From the NCBI GenBank assembly GCA_963774555.1, contig CAVZFL010000001.1, forward strand, positions 1,736,001-1,800,000: a stretch of DNA of 64,000 nucleotides. The letters run 5' to 3'. Position numbers and translations under genes: made by a program. Origin of the DNA: VRUE01 sp963774555. Lineage in GTDB: Bacteria > Actinomycetota > Thermoleophilia > Solirubrobacterales > 70-9. The notes beneath the pieces were generated by a model that saw nothing but the letters and a program-made list of their open reading frames with translations, had not been told where the DNA came from and searched no databases. Position 1 is the first letter of the stretch. Every line of letters begins with the position of its first letter. Positions 44,851 through 53,627 of the stretch are shown in pieces.

Positions 44851-45327
44851 CGTCGTCCTCCTTGTCTCGAACGTAAGGTCGCTGGCGATGCTAGGCGCGG
44901 TCGGGCACGCCGTCTTCTCGAAACGTGCGGTGTTGGGGGCGAGCGTAAGCGCGCACCACGCAGCCGGGGATCAATGCGCCGCGGGCTGCCGGCGGGATGC
45001 GCGGCGCGGTAGGCGGTTGGCGACCGGCCGAAGGTGCGGCGTGAAGCTGGTGGTGAACGAGCCGACGCTCTGCAGGCCGACGGAGAAGCAGATGTCGGCG
45101 ACCGAGCGGTCGGTCGTCCGCAGCAGCGCCGCCGCCCGCTCCAGCCGGCGCGTCAGCAGGTAGGCGTGGGGCGACTCGCCGAAGGCCCGCCGGAACTCGC
45201 GGCTGAAGTGGGCCCGGGAGAGGCCGGCGGCGGCCGCCAGGTCTTCGACCCCAAGCGGCTCGGCGTAGCGGGCGTCGGCGAGGTCCCTGGCGCGCAGCAG
45301 GTGGCGGGCGGGAGGGACGAACGCCAT
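44847..45327 (-). CDS. AraC-type transcriptional regulator (frameshifted)
   Basis: Stand-alone AraC DNA-binding domain: ARDLADARYAEPLGVEDLAAAAGLSRAHFSREFRRAFGESPHAYLLTRRLERAAALLRTTDRSVADICFSVGLQSVGSF. A single inserted base near 45040 breaks the second HTH; the expected RTFGRSPTAYRAAHPAG continues in the adjacent frame to TGA 44847-44849, overlapping the VOC gene's ATG. It probably regulates the VOC gene that follows. It lies divergent from the membrane protein at 45353. Confidence 0.78.
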
Positions 45328-45352
45328 CCAGGCAGTCTAGGCTCGCGGCCTC

Positions 45353-47068
45353 GTGCTCGGGATCTATGCAGCTGTGCTGGCGCTCTGCGCCGCCTCGCTG
45401 GCGATCGGCCAGGCGGCGATCACGCTTTGCGGGGTGCGGCGCTGGTCGTGGCTGGCGCCGGCCGTCGGGCTGGCGCTGCTGACGGCGGTCTGCTGGGGCA
45501 CGGTGCGTCTGCCGGGAGAGGGGACGATCTCGGCGGTCGTGGTCCTGCTGCTCGTCGCGGCATCGGTCGCTTACCTCTGGAGTCGGATCGAGGGTGGGAG
45601 AGAGGCGCTTCGCATCGGCGGCCCGGTCGCGCTGCTGGCCTTGGCGGCGGCGTCGCTCCCCTTCGTCGTCGAAGGCCACTTCGGCATCCTCGGCACCAGC
45701 TTCAACCCCGACATGTCCCAGCACCTGCTTGCCGCGTCCCGGCTTGCCGACGGCCAGGGATCCCAGCTCCTGCACCAGGGCTACCCCCTCGGCCCCCACG
45801 CGATCGTCGTCACCCTCAACAACGGCCTCGGCGTTGGCCTGGTCAAGGGCTTCAGCGGCCTCACCGTCGCCGTAGCGGTTCTGGCATCCCTGACCGCCCT
45901 GTCGGCTTTCCGGGATCAGCCGTGGTTTCTCCGCATCCCCGCGGTCCTGGTGGTCGGCATCACCTATATGGCCGCCTCCTATCTGGCCCAGGGCTCCTTC
46001 AAGGAGACGATGCAGGCTCTCTTCTTCCTGGCCTTCGTCCTGGCCCTGCGGGAGACGGCGGCGAACGACGATTGGCGCCAGCTCCCCCTTCGCTTCGTCC
46101 CGGCGGCCTTGATCGCGGTTGGCAGCGTCTATACCTACAGCTTCCCCGGCCTGATCTGGCTCGGAGGCGCGCTGGTCGTCTGGCTGGTGCTGGAAAGGGC
46201 GCTGCCCCTCAGGTCGATGCTGCTCGCGCTTGGTGTGTTCGCGGTGCTCGTGGCCCCCGAGGTCGGGCGCATGGTCGATTTCCACTCGTTTGAGACCTTC
46301 GACCCCAACGGCCCCGGCCTCGGCAACCTCTTCGGCCAGATATCGCCCTTTGAGGCGCTCGGCATCTGGCCTTCGGGCGATTTCCGCCTCTCGCCCGGCG
46401 ACGGCGCCGTGCCGGCCCCGGGCTACTTCCTCGGGGCCGCCTTTGCCTCGATCCTGCTGCTCTACGGCTTGATCCTCTCTTGGCGCCGCCGCGAGACCGC
46501 GCTGATCGCCGGCCTCGCCGCTGCGGCGCTCGCCTACGCAGCCGCGCGCATCGGCGGCACGCCCTACACCGCCGCCAAGGCGATCGAGATCGGCGCCCCA
46601 GTCACCGTCCTCATCATCGTCCTGCCCCTGCTGCGCCGCCCTGTCGCCTGGCTCTACCTGCTCGCCGCGGGCGGCTGCTCGCTCCTGGCGCTTGCCAACG
46701 CCCCCGTCGGCCCCAGCTTCTACAGCCCCGCTCTTACCGGCCTGCGGCCGCTGGTCGGCGAAGGCCCCACGCTAGTCCTCGCCCCACAGCAGCTCTTGGC
46801 CGACGAGCATGGCACTCCCTACATCGCCTGGGAGCTGCGCGGAGGCCGCGTCTGCATAGCGTCGCGCGAGGAAGCCGGGTCGCACCCGCCGCCAGGCGTC
46901 CGCTTCGTTGTCGTCGAGGGCGACTCCGAACGGCCGCCGTTCCCCGGTTTCCACCTCGACCGCACCGCCAATCCCTACATCCTCTGGAGACGAACGAAGC
47001 CGGCCCGCGGCAAGAGCCCCTGCCCCCTAATAGCCGTCCGCCAAGCCCGCCAAGGCCAACCCCGCTAG
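45353..47068 (+). CDS. Polytopic membrane protein, glycosyltransferase-like
   Basis: 571 residues with about 12 hydrophobic segments and an extracytoplasmic C-terminal domain of ~130 residues. The first large loop holds GTSFNPDMSQHLLAASRLADGQGSQLLHQGYPLGPHAIVVTL, with the acidic/His pattern of GT-C type lipid-linked-sugar transferases. A role in surface-glycan assembly is inferred only from topology. GTG start. The stop codon (tag in cgctagcgg) lies in the left flank of a family A hairpin. The last 60 nt are C-rich. Confidence 0.65.
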   Translation: MLGIYAAVLALCAASLAIGQAAITLCGVRRWSWLAPAVGLALLTAVCWGTVRLPGEGTISAVVVLLLVAASVAYLWSRIEGGREALRIGGPVALLALAAASLPFVVEGHFGILGTSFNPDMSQHLLAASRLADGQGSQLLHQGYPLGPHAIVVTLNNGLGVGLVKGFSGLTVAVAVLASLTALSAFRDQPWFLRIPAVLVVGITYMAASYLAQGSFKETMQALFFLAFVLALRETAANDDWRQLPLRFVPAALIAVGSVYTYSFPGLIWLGGALVVWLVLERALPLRSMLLALGVFAVLVAPEVGRMVDFHSFETFDPNGPGLGNLFGQISPFEALGIWPSGDFRLSPGDGAVPAPGYFLGAAFASILLLYGLILSWRRRETALIAGLAAAALAYAAARIGGTPYTAAKAIEIGAPVTVLIIVLPLLRRPVAWLYLLAAGGCSLLALANAPVGPSFYSPALTGLRPLVGEGPTLVLAPQQLLADEHGTPYIAWELRGGRVCIASREEAGSHPPPGVRFVVVEGDSERPPFPGFHLDRTANPYILWRRTKPARGKSPCPLIAVRQARQGQPR

Positions 47069-47110
47069 CGGTCGTACTTCTCCCCGCATAGCGGTGGAAA
47101 ATACGACCGC
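47068..47110. repeat. Hairpin element, family A copy 2
   Basis: Arms gcggtcgtactt / aaatacgaccgc (one mismatch), with an inner pair ccgc / gcgg around ata. It starts at the stop codon of the membrane protein and is likely its terminator. Copy 3 follows 26 nt later. Confidence 0.7.
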
Positions 47111-47136
47111 AAGTCCGTCTAGGGCCATGTCCCAAG

Positions 47137-47185
47137 CTAGCGGTCGCACTTGTCTCCGGATACCGGGGAAAAGTGCGACCGCTAG
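47137..47185. repeat. Hairpin element, family A copy 3
   Basis: Perfect 15-bp arms ctagcggtcgcactt / aagtgcgaccgctag around an inner ccgg / ccgg pair with ata at the tip. Compared with copy 2, the stem carries C for T on one arm and G for A on the other, so pairing is kept. Lies 37 nt upstream of the thrS coding frame. Confidence 0.75.
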
Positions 47186-47221
47186 GAGAGGTGGGAGGGA
47201 TGGCGTGGGTAGCATGGCCGG

Positions 47222-49159
47222 ATCGAGGCGGCCACGGAGAAGATCACGGTCACACTGCCGGACGGGACGGCGCTGGAGCTTGCGGGAGGCGCCTCGGGGG
47301 CCGACGCCGCGGCGGCGATCGGGCCGGGGCTGGCCAAGGCGGCGCTGGCGATCCGGGTCGGCGGCGAGCTGCGCGACCTCTCCGCCACCATCCCCGACGG
47401 GGCGGAGATCTCGATCCTCACCGATCGCGATCCGGAGGCGCTCGAGCTGATCCGCCACGACGCTGCCCACGTCATGGCAGAGGCGGTGCAGGAGCTATAC
47501 CCCGGCACGAAGGTGACGATCGGGCCGGCGATCGAGAACGGCTTCTACTACGACTTCGACTTCCCGGCTGACGTCAAGGTGACCGACGCCGACCTGGAGA
47601 AGATCGAGGCGGCGATGCGCGCACACATCGAGGCCGACGAGGCTTTCGAGCGGCGCGACGTGTCGGTCGCCGAGGCGCGTGGGATCTTCGAGTCCCAGGG
47701 CGAGGACTACAAGGTCGAGCTGATCGACGACCTGGTCGCCAAGGAAGGCGTGGAGACCGTCTCGCTCTACCGCAACGGCCCCTTTGAGGACCTCTGCCGC
47801 GGGCCCCACGGCCCCTCAACCGGGCGGATCAAGGCGATCAAGCTCAGCTCGCTCGCCGGCGCTTATTGGCGCGGCGACGAGAAGCGCCAGATGCTGACCC
47901 GAATCTACGGCACCGCCTTCTTCTCGAAGAAGGACCTGGGCAAGCACCTGGAGCTGATCGAGCAGGCGAAGAAGCGCGACCACCGCCGCCTCGGTCCCCA
48001 GCTCGGCATCTTCATGCTGCGCGAGGAGGCGCCCGGGATGCCCTTCTGGCTGCCCAACGGCACCACCCTGCTGCACCTGATCGAGGACCAGGTGCAGTCC
48101 CAGCTGCGCAAGCGCGGCTACAAGGAGATCGCCACGCCGCAGGTGCTCGACGAGGAGCTTTGGCATCGCTCCGGGCACTGGGACAACTACCGCGACGACA
48201 TGTACTTCATGCAGTCCGACGAGAAGCGACTGGCGCTGCGGCCGATGAACTGCCCCGGCGCCTGCCTCGTCTTCGACTCCGAGCGCCACTCCTACCGCGA
48301 GCTGCCGCTGCGCCTGGCCGAGTTCGGCCGCGTCTCGCGCAACGAGCGCGAGGGGGTCCTGCACGGGCTGCTGCGGGTGCGCGCCTTCACCCAGGACGAC
48401 GCCCACGTCTACTGCACAGAGGAGCAGATCGCCGACGAGGTGGCCGACATCTGCGCCGCGATCGACGAGCTCTACGCCCGCTTCGGCTTCGAGGACGTCA
48501 GGGTCGAGCTCTCGACTCGGCCGCAGAAGTCGATGGGCTCCGAGGAGCAGTGGGCCAAGGCGGAGGCGGCGCTGACCGAGGCGCTCGACCGACAGGGACG
48601 GGAGTACGAGCTCAACCCCGGCGACGGCGCCTTCTACGGGCCCAAGATTGACTTCCACGTCACCGATGCGCTCGGCCGCTCCTGGCAATGCGGCACCTGC
48701 CAGCTCGACTTCCAGATGCCCGAGCGCTTCGACCTCAGCTACGTCGGCGCCGACGACGCGGCCCACCGGCCGGTGATGATCCACCGTGCCCTGCTCGGCT
48801 CGATGGAGCGCTTCGCCGGCATCCTGATCGAGCACTACGCCGGCCGCTTCCCGGTCTGGCTGGCGCCGGTGCAGGCGATCGTGCTGCCAGTCTCCGACCG
48901 CCACGTCCCCTACGCCGAGAAGGTCGCCGCCGAACTGCGCGAAGCCGGCGTCCGCGTCGATCTCGACGCCCGCTCGGAGTCGGTCGGCAAGAAGATCCGC
49001 GACGCCGAGCTCGGCCGCTACCCCTACATGCTGGTCGTCGGCGATCGCGAGGAAGAGGCCGGTGCCCTGGCCGTGCGCTCGCACGAGGACGGCGAGCTGG
49101 GGGCGATGCCGGCCGCGGACTTCGCCACCCGGGTGCGCGCCGAGAACATGCCCGTCTGA
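47222..49159 (+). CDS. thrS: Threonyl-tRNA synthetase (start unclear)
   Basis: Class II synthetase. The N-terminal TGS domain begins KITVTLPDGTALELAGGASG. The editing domain has the metal motif HDAAHVMAEA. Catalytic core motifs: motif 2 region RLAEFGRVSRNEREGVLHGLLRVRAFTQDDAHVYC, zinc ligands including MNCPGACLVF, and motif 3 HRALLGSMERFAG. C-terminal anticodon domain APVQAIVLPVSDRHVPYAEKV. The frame from the preceding stop (47210) to the TGS domain has no ATG, GTG or TTG. ATG 47214, in another frame, would fit if one base is miscalled. The given left end is a placeholder. Confidence 0.93.
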   Translation: MEAATEKITVTLPDGTALELAGGASGADAAAAIGPGLAKAALAIRVGGELRDLSATIPDGAEISILTDRDPEALELIRHDAAHVMAEAVQELYPGTKVTIGPAIENGFYYDFDFPADVKVTDADLEKIEAAMRAHIEADEAFERRDVSVAEARGIFESQGEDYKVELIDDLVAKEGVETVSLYRNGPFEDLCRGPHGPSTGRIKAIKLSSLAGAYWRGDEKRQMLTRIYGTAFFSKKDLGKHLELIEQAKKRDHRRLGPQLGIFMLREEAPGMPFWLPNGTTLLHLIEDQVQSQLRKRGYKEIATPQVLDEELWHRSGHWDNYRDDMYFMQSDEKRLALRPMNCPGACLVFDSERHSYRELPLRLAEFGRVSRNEREGVLHGLLRVRAFTQDDAHVYCTEEQIADEVADICAAIDELYARFGFEDVRVELSTRPQKSMGSEEQWAKAEAALTEALDRQGREYELNPGDGAFYGPKIDFHVTDALGRSWQCGTCQLDFQMPERFDLSYVGADDAAHRPVMIHRALLGSMERFAGILIEHYAGRFPVWLAPVQAIVLPVSDRHVPYAEKVAAELREAGVRVDLDARSESVGKKIRDAELGRYPYMLVVGDREEEAGALAVRSHEDGELGAMPAADFATRVRAENMPV

Positions 49160-49169
49160 CCCCGGCTAC

Positions 49170-49197
49170 TTGCCAGCAGCCTCCCTCTGTCTATACT
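49170..49197 (+). promoter_or_regulatory. Sigma-70-type promoter before infC
   Basis: TTGCCA (49170-49175) and TATACT (49192-49197) separated by 16 nt, starting 10 nt after the thrS stop. The leader to infC would be about 100 nt, long enough for L20- or IF3-type autoregulation, but no specific fold was recognised. Confidence 0.6.
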
Positions 49198-49300
49198 CCG
49201 GACACTTGATCGCAGGCACGCCAAACACCCCACGCCGCTGAGCGTCCCGTGCCCCGGTCCCTACCTCTCGTCCTCTTGAAGCTCCCACCTCACTTAGATA

Positions 49301-49891
49301 GTGCCGGTCCCGCGTAGGTTCGATCGGCGCCCACCAGAGCGCGACACGACCCGGATCAACGAGCGGATCCGCGTCCCCAAAGTCCGCCTGATCGGCGCCG
49401 ACGGGGAGCAGCTCGGCGTGGTCGAGATCAACGAGGCGCTCAAACGCGCCCAGGATGCCGACCTCGACCTGGTCGAGGTGGCGCCGAACTCGAAACCGCC
49501 GGTGACCCGCCTGCTCGACTACTCGAAGTACAAGTACGAGCAGGAGCAGAAGCAGAAGCAGGCGCGCAAGCACCAGCAGCAGGTCAACATCCGCGAGATC
49601 AAGCTGCGGCCGAAGATCGCCCAGCACGATTACGAAACCAAGAAGGGCCACGTCGAGCGCTTCCTGCGCCACCAGGACAAGGTCAAGATCACGATCATGT
49701 TCCGCGGTCGCGAGCAGGCCCATCCGGAGCGGGGCAGGGCGCTACTGCAAAAGCTCTACGAGGATCTCGACGGGCTTGCGGTGATCGAGTCCCAGCCGTT
49801 GCAGGAAGGGCGCAACATGAGCATGTTGCTGGCGCCGGGCAAAGAGGCCGCTGCTGAGAAGCCGAGTCGAGGCAGCGGACGAGTCGGCTGA
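49301..49891 (+). CDS. infC: Translation initiation factor IF-3
   Basis: N-terminal domain TRINERIRVPKVRLIGADGEQLGVVEINEAL ... DLVEVAPNSKPPVTRLLDY, a Lys/Gln-rich linker KYKYEQEQKQKQARKHQQQ, and C-terminal domain VNIREIKLRPKIAQHDYETKKGHVERFLRHQDKVKITIMFRGREQAHPERG. 196 residues. GTG start with no clear Shine-Dalgarno. Normally followed directly by rpmI-rplT; here wecB on the other strand and a large hairpin lie between. Confidence 0.95.
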   Translation: MPVPRRFDRRPPERDTTRINERIRVPKVRLIGADGEQLGVVEINEALKRAQDADLDLVEVAPNSKPPVTRLLDYSKYKYEQEQKQKQARKHQQQVNIREIKLRPKIAQHDYETKKGHVERFLRHQDKVKITIMFRGREQAHPERGRALLQKLYEDLDGLAVIESQPLQEGRNMSMLLAPGKEAAAEKPSRGSGRVG

Positions 49892-49923
49892 CGACGCTGC
49901 TGCTTGAGGGGCTGACGGGAGGT

Positions 49924-50002
49924 GGGGCGTCGGGTGACCCTCCCCCGAAACGCTCGGCAGGAGCCTCGCTTGAGTGTTTGGGGGAGGGTCACCCGACGCC
50001 CC
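49924..50002. repeat. Hairpin element, family C copy 2 (infC-wecB convergent gap)
   Basis: About 31 bp of stem, one bulged base, with the same inner stem aaacgctc / gagtgttt and the same 16-nt loop ggcaggagcctcgctt as the copy at 26199-26272. The rest of the stem (ggggcgtcgggtgaccctcc and its complement) is unrelated to copy 1. Placed between two convergent genes, it can terminate transcription in both directions. Confidence 0.8.
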
Positions 50003-50017
50003 TTCCCTGCTTCAGCG

Positions 50018-51092
50018 CTAGGTCGCGACGATGTCGGCGATTCGCTCGGCTGCGTGGCCGTCCCAGAGGGGCGGAGGGCTGGGTGGGTTTGCCGGGCGCT
50101 GGGCTAGGGCTGTGGGGATCTGGGCGATTGCTGAGGGGTCCAGGCCGAGGAGGGTGTTGGTGCCGGCGGTGATCGTGATCGGGCGCTCGGTGTTGGCTCT
50201 GCAGGGTGAAGCAGGGGATGCCGAGGTAGGTGGTCTCCTCCTGGATGCCGCCGGAGTCGGTGAGGACGGCGCCGGCGTCGGCGAGCAGGGAGAGGAAGTC
50301 GAGGTAGCCGAGGGGCTCGCTGAGCAGGAGGCCCGGGTGCTCGGGGTCGAGCGCCTCCATCATCTTGCGCGTGCGCGGGTGGACGGGGAAGACGACCGGC
50401 ATCTCGCGGGCGAGGGCGGCGAGCTGCGCCGATCGCTTGCCGCAGCGAGCGGTCCGTCGACGAGGGCGGGACGGTGCAGGGTGACGAGGACGAAGGCTCC
50501 GGGCTCTACGCCCAGCCGCCGCGCCGCGCCGGCGGCGCGGAAGCGCCCCTCCAGCGCCACCAGGGTGTCGATCATCGTGTTGCCGACGAGGTGGATGCGC
50601 TCGGCCGGGATGCCCTCGGCGTGCAGGTTGTCGTTGGCCTCGGGGCTGTGGATGAAGAGGAGGTCGGAGAGCTGGTCGGTGACGATCCGGTTCAGCTCCT
50701 CCGGCATCGTGCGGTCGAAGCTGCGCAGGCCCGGCCTCGATGTGGGCGACGGGAATCTGCATCTTCGCCGCGGCGATCGCCGCGGCCATGGTCGAGTTGA
50801 CGTCACCGGGCACGATCACCAGGTCGGGGCGCTCCTCGGCCAGCACCGGCTCCAGCCGCTCGATCACGCGGGCCGTCTGCTGGGCGTGGCTGCCGGAGCC
50901 GACCTCGAGCATGTAGTCGGGCGCCGGCACGCCGAGCTCCTCGAGGAAGACGTCCGACATCAGGCGGTCGTAGTGCTGGCCGGTGTGGACGATCGCGTGG
51001 CGGCCCTCGGGGAGGCGTGCCCGCAGGGCGCCGATCACCGGAGCGGTCTTGACAAAGTTGGGCCGCGTGCCGACCACGTAGACGATGCGCAT
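50018..51092 (-). CDS. wecB: UDP-N-acetylglucosamine 2-epimerase (three frameshifts)
   Basis: Non-hydrolysing epimerase making UDP-ManNAc for surface polysaccharide. Start MRIVYVVGTRPNFVKTAPVIGAL, HTGQHYDRLMSDVFLEELG, VPGDVNSTMAAAIAA; then after shifts near 50732, 50440 and 50200, RSFDRTMPEELNRIVTDQLSD, GNTMIDTLVAL, VFPVHPRTRKMMEAL, LLADAGAVLTDSGGIQEE, and NTERPITITAGTNTLLG to the stop at 50018. All segments are conserved, so the gene is probably intact in the organism. It interrupts infC-rpmI-rplT. Its 3' end, on the hairpin side, is C-rich on the coding strand. Confidence 0.85.
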
Positions 51093-51177
51093 CCCGTGGC
51101 ACAGTACCCTGCGTCTGCCTTCAGACAGGGAATCTCAGAGGCTTCGAACGGCCCCGTCTGCTTCAATAGCGGACCCG

Positions 51178-51378
51178 ATGCCCAAGATGAAAACTCATTC
51201 CGGCGCCAAGAAGCGCTTCCGCAAGACCGCGACGGGCAAGCTGCGCGGTCGGCGCGCCTACTCGAGCCACATCCTCGAGAAGAAGTCGCCGAAGCGCAAG
51301 CGGCGGATGGCGCGGCCGGTGGAGATCGCCCCGTCCGACACGAAGACGGTGCGGCACCTGCTTGGAGGCGGCAAGTGA
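51178..51378 (+). CDS. rpmI: 50S ribosomal protein L35
   Basis: 66 residues, highly basic: MPKMKTHSGAKKRFRKTATGKLRGRRAYSSHILEKKSPKRKRRMA. The ATG at 51178 is the conserved start; an upstream extension in frame is not conserved. It overlaps rplT by 4 nt (GTGA). It must have its own promoter in the 85-nt gap to divergent wecB. Confidence 0.95.
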   Translation: MPKMKTHSGAKKRFRKTATGKLRGRRAYSSHILEKKSPKRKRRMARPVEIAPSDTKTVRHLLGGGK

Positions 51379-51734
51379 GCCGGGTCAAGCGGTCAGTCCA
51401 CGCGCGCAAGAAGCGCCGCAAAGTTCTCAAGGAAGCGAAAGGCTATTTCGGCCGCAAGCACTCCTCGTACCGCTTCGCCAAAGAGCAGGTGCAGCGCTCG
51501 GGGATGTACGCCTACCGCGACCGGCGCAACCGCAAGCGCGAGTTCCGCCGGCTCTGGATCACCCGGATCAACGCCGCCGCGCGGCTGGAGGGCATGAGCT
51601 ACTCCGAACTGATCCACGGCCTCAGCAGGGCCGGAGTCGAGGTGAACCGCAAGATGCTCGCCGAGATCGCGGTCTCCGACCGCGAGGCCTTCCGCCGATT
51701 TGTGGAGCTAGCCCGGGAGGGTGCGGCCGCCTAG
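51375..51734 (+). CDS. rplT: 50S ribosomal protein L20
   Basis: 119 residues: VSRVKRSVHARKKRRKVLKEAKGYFGRKHSSYRFAKEQVQ, YRDRRNRKREFRRLWITRINAAAR, GMSYSELIHGL. Essential for early 50S assembly and usually a translational autoregulator of its operon. GTG start overlapping the rpmI stop. Followed by a canonical terminator. Confidence 0.96.
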   Translation: MSRVKRSVHARKKRRKVLKEAKGYFGRKHSSYRFAKEQVQRSGMYAYRDRRNRKREFRRLWITRINAAARLEGMSYSELIHGLSRAGVEVNRKMLAEIAVSDREAFRRFVELAREGAAA

Positions 51735-51761
51735 CCGCAGCCATTCACTCCACTTTCCCGG

Positions 51762-51788
51762 GCGGGCCGTCTTCACGGCCCGCTTTTT
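51762..51788 (+). terminator. Rho-independent terminator after rplT
   Basis: Perfect stem gcgggccgt / acggcccgc with a 4-nt loop (cttc) followed by ttttt. The clearest intrinsic terminator in the window. Confidence 0.92.
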
Positions 51789-51855
51789 CGTTCCAGGAGA
51801 AGAAACGACCGAACCGAACAAACCCAGGACCCCAGAACATCAACACACGAGAGCG

Positions 51856-52576
51856 ATGATCGAGAGCCCCCACAACGAGAAGCTGAAGCTGGTCCGCAAG
51901 CTGCGCGAGCGCAAGCACCGCGAGCGCGAGGGCGCCTTCGTCAGCGAGGGCGAGGACCTGGTCGAGGCCGGGCTTGCCGCCGGCGCCGAGCCGCGCTTCC
52001 TGCTCACCGCCGCCGGCAGCGGCCTCGGTGGCGAGGAGGTCGAGCCGGAGCTGTTGGCCTCGGTCTCCGCACTCGGCTCGGGCACGCGGGCGATCGCGGT
52101 CTGGCCGCAGCGCTGGAGCCGAGTCGGTCGACGCGCCCTGCGTCTACCTGCACGGCGTCGCCGACCCCGGCAACGTCGGCACGATCGTCCGCACCGCGCA
52201 CGCCCTGCTCGGCGGCAGCGTCGTGCTCGGGCCGGGCTGCGCCGATCCCTTCTCGCCGAAGGCGGTGCGGGCGAGCATGGGCTCGATCTTCGGCCAGCCG
52301 CTGGCGCGGGGAGCGGTTGAGGCGACGCCGACGCCACGGGCCGCCCTCGTCGCCCACGGCGGCGGTCCCCTCGATTCGCTGCCAACCGCGGCGACGATCT
52401 GCCTCGGCGCCGAGCGCGACGGCCTGCCGGATGAGGTACTCGCGGTCTGCGATGTGCGGGTGACGATCCCCTGCAGCCCGGCGGTGCCGAGTCACTCAAC
52501 GTCGCCGCCGTGGCCGCAATTTGCGCCGAGCGGATATCGTCGCTCGCCATGCCGAGGGGCCGAGCCAGATGCTTGA
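51856..52576 (+). CDS. SpoU/TrmH family RNA methyltransferase (frameshifted)
   Basis: 2'-O-ribose methyltransferase with the SPOUT knot. N-terminal MIESPHNEKLKLVRKLRERKHREREGAFVSEGEDLVEAGL (RNA-binding L30e-like), then after a shift near 52120 CVYLHGVADPGNVGTIVRTAHAL (motif 1), LGAERDGLPDEVL (motif 2). Motif 3 (expected IPL.PG.AESLNVA) is split by a second shift near 52465, continuing as GGAESLNVAAVAAICAE in the third frame. The real end is therefore uncertain and probably runs into pheS. Either 23S rRNA or tRNA could be the target. Confidence 0.8.
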
Positions 52577-53627
52577 TCGGGTCGAGGAGATCAAGGGCGA
52601 GGCTGTCGCGGCGATCGAAGCTGCGCCGGGGACGGCAGAGCTGGAGGAGCTGCGGGTCCGCTACCTCGGCCGCAAGGCCGAGCTGACCACGATCCTGCGC
52701 GGGATCGCCGAGTTGCCGGCCGCGGAACGGGGGCAAGTCGGTGCCGGTGCAAATAAGGCGCGCAAGGAGCTGGAAGGCCTGATCGAGGTGCGCTCGGAAG
52801 CGCTCGACGCCGGCGAGCTCGAGTCGCGGCTGGCCGAGGACCGGATCGACGTCACCCTGCCCGGGGCGCCGCCGCGGCCGGTCGGCCACATCCACCTGAT
52901 CACCCGCACCACCCGCCTGATCGAGGACGTCATGGTCGGCCTCGGCTACCGGGTGATGGAGGGCCCCGAGGTCGAGTACGACTACTACAACTTCACCGCG
53001 CTGAACCATCCGCCCGGCCACCCGGCGCGGATGCTCCAGGACACCTTCTACGTGCAGTCCGACCCAGAGGTGCTGCTGCGCACCCACACTTCGCCGGTGC
53101 AGATGCGCAGCATGGAGTCCCAGCCGCCGCCGATCTTCATGATCGCCCCCGGCAAGGTCTACCGGCGCGATTCCGACGCCACCCACAGCCCGATGTTCCA
53201 CCAGGTCGAGGGACTGGCGATCGGCGAGGGCATCACGCTGGCCGATTTGCAGGGGACGCTGGACGAGATGCTGCGGGCGATCTTCGGCGGCGCGCGCAAG
53301 GCGCGGATGCGGCCGCACTTCTTCCCCTTCACCGAGCCCAGCGTCGAGTTCGACGTCTCCTGCTACCAGTGCGAGGGGAGCGGGACGCTGGCCGACGGCG
53401 AGCGCTGCAACCTCTGCAAGGGGATCGGCTGGATCGAGATCGGCGGTGCCGGCATGGTCGACCCCAACGTGCTCGGCTTCGTCGAGCGCAGCGGCTATGA
53501 CCCCGAGCGGGTGCAGGGCTTTGCCTTCGGCATGGGGGTCGAGCGGATCGCGATGCTGCGCCACGGCGTCCCCGATCTGCGGCGCTTCTTCGACAACGAC
53601 GTGCGGGTGCTGGAGCAGTTCTCATGA
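52569..53627 (+). CDS. pheS: Phenylalanyl-tRNA synthetase alpha subunit with Cys-rich insert
   Basis: Class II catalytic subunit, 352 residues. N-terminal coiled coil (MLDRVEEIKGEAVAAIEAAP ... RYLGRKAELTTIL), motif 2 RTHTSPVQMRSM ... GKVYRRDSDATHSPMFHQVEG, motif 3 GFAFGMGVERIAML. Between motifs 2 and 3 is a zinc-ribbon-like insert (CYQCEGSGTLADGERCNLCKGIGWIEI) with the CxxCxGxG pattern of DnaJ; similar Cys inserts occur in some bacterial PheS. ATG 52569 is the family start. ATGA overlap with pheT. Confidence 0.95.
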   Translation: MLDRVEEIKGEAVAAIEAAPGTAELEELRVRYLGRKAELTTILRGIAELPAAERGQVGAGANKARKELEGLIEVRSEALDAGELESRLAEDRIDVTLPGAPPRPVGHIHLITRTTRLIEDVMVGLGYRVMEGPEVEYDYYNFTALNHPPGHPARMLQDTFYVQSDPEVLLRTHTSPVQMRSMESQPPPIFMIAPGKVYRRDSDATHSPMFHQVEGLAIGEGITLADLQGTLDEMLRAIFGGARKARMRPHFFPFTEPSVEFDVSCYQCEGSGTLADGERCNLCKGIGWIEIGGAGMVDPNVLGFVERSGYDPERVQGFAFGMGVERIAMLRHGVPDLRRFFDNDVRVLEQFS

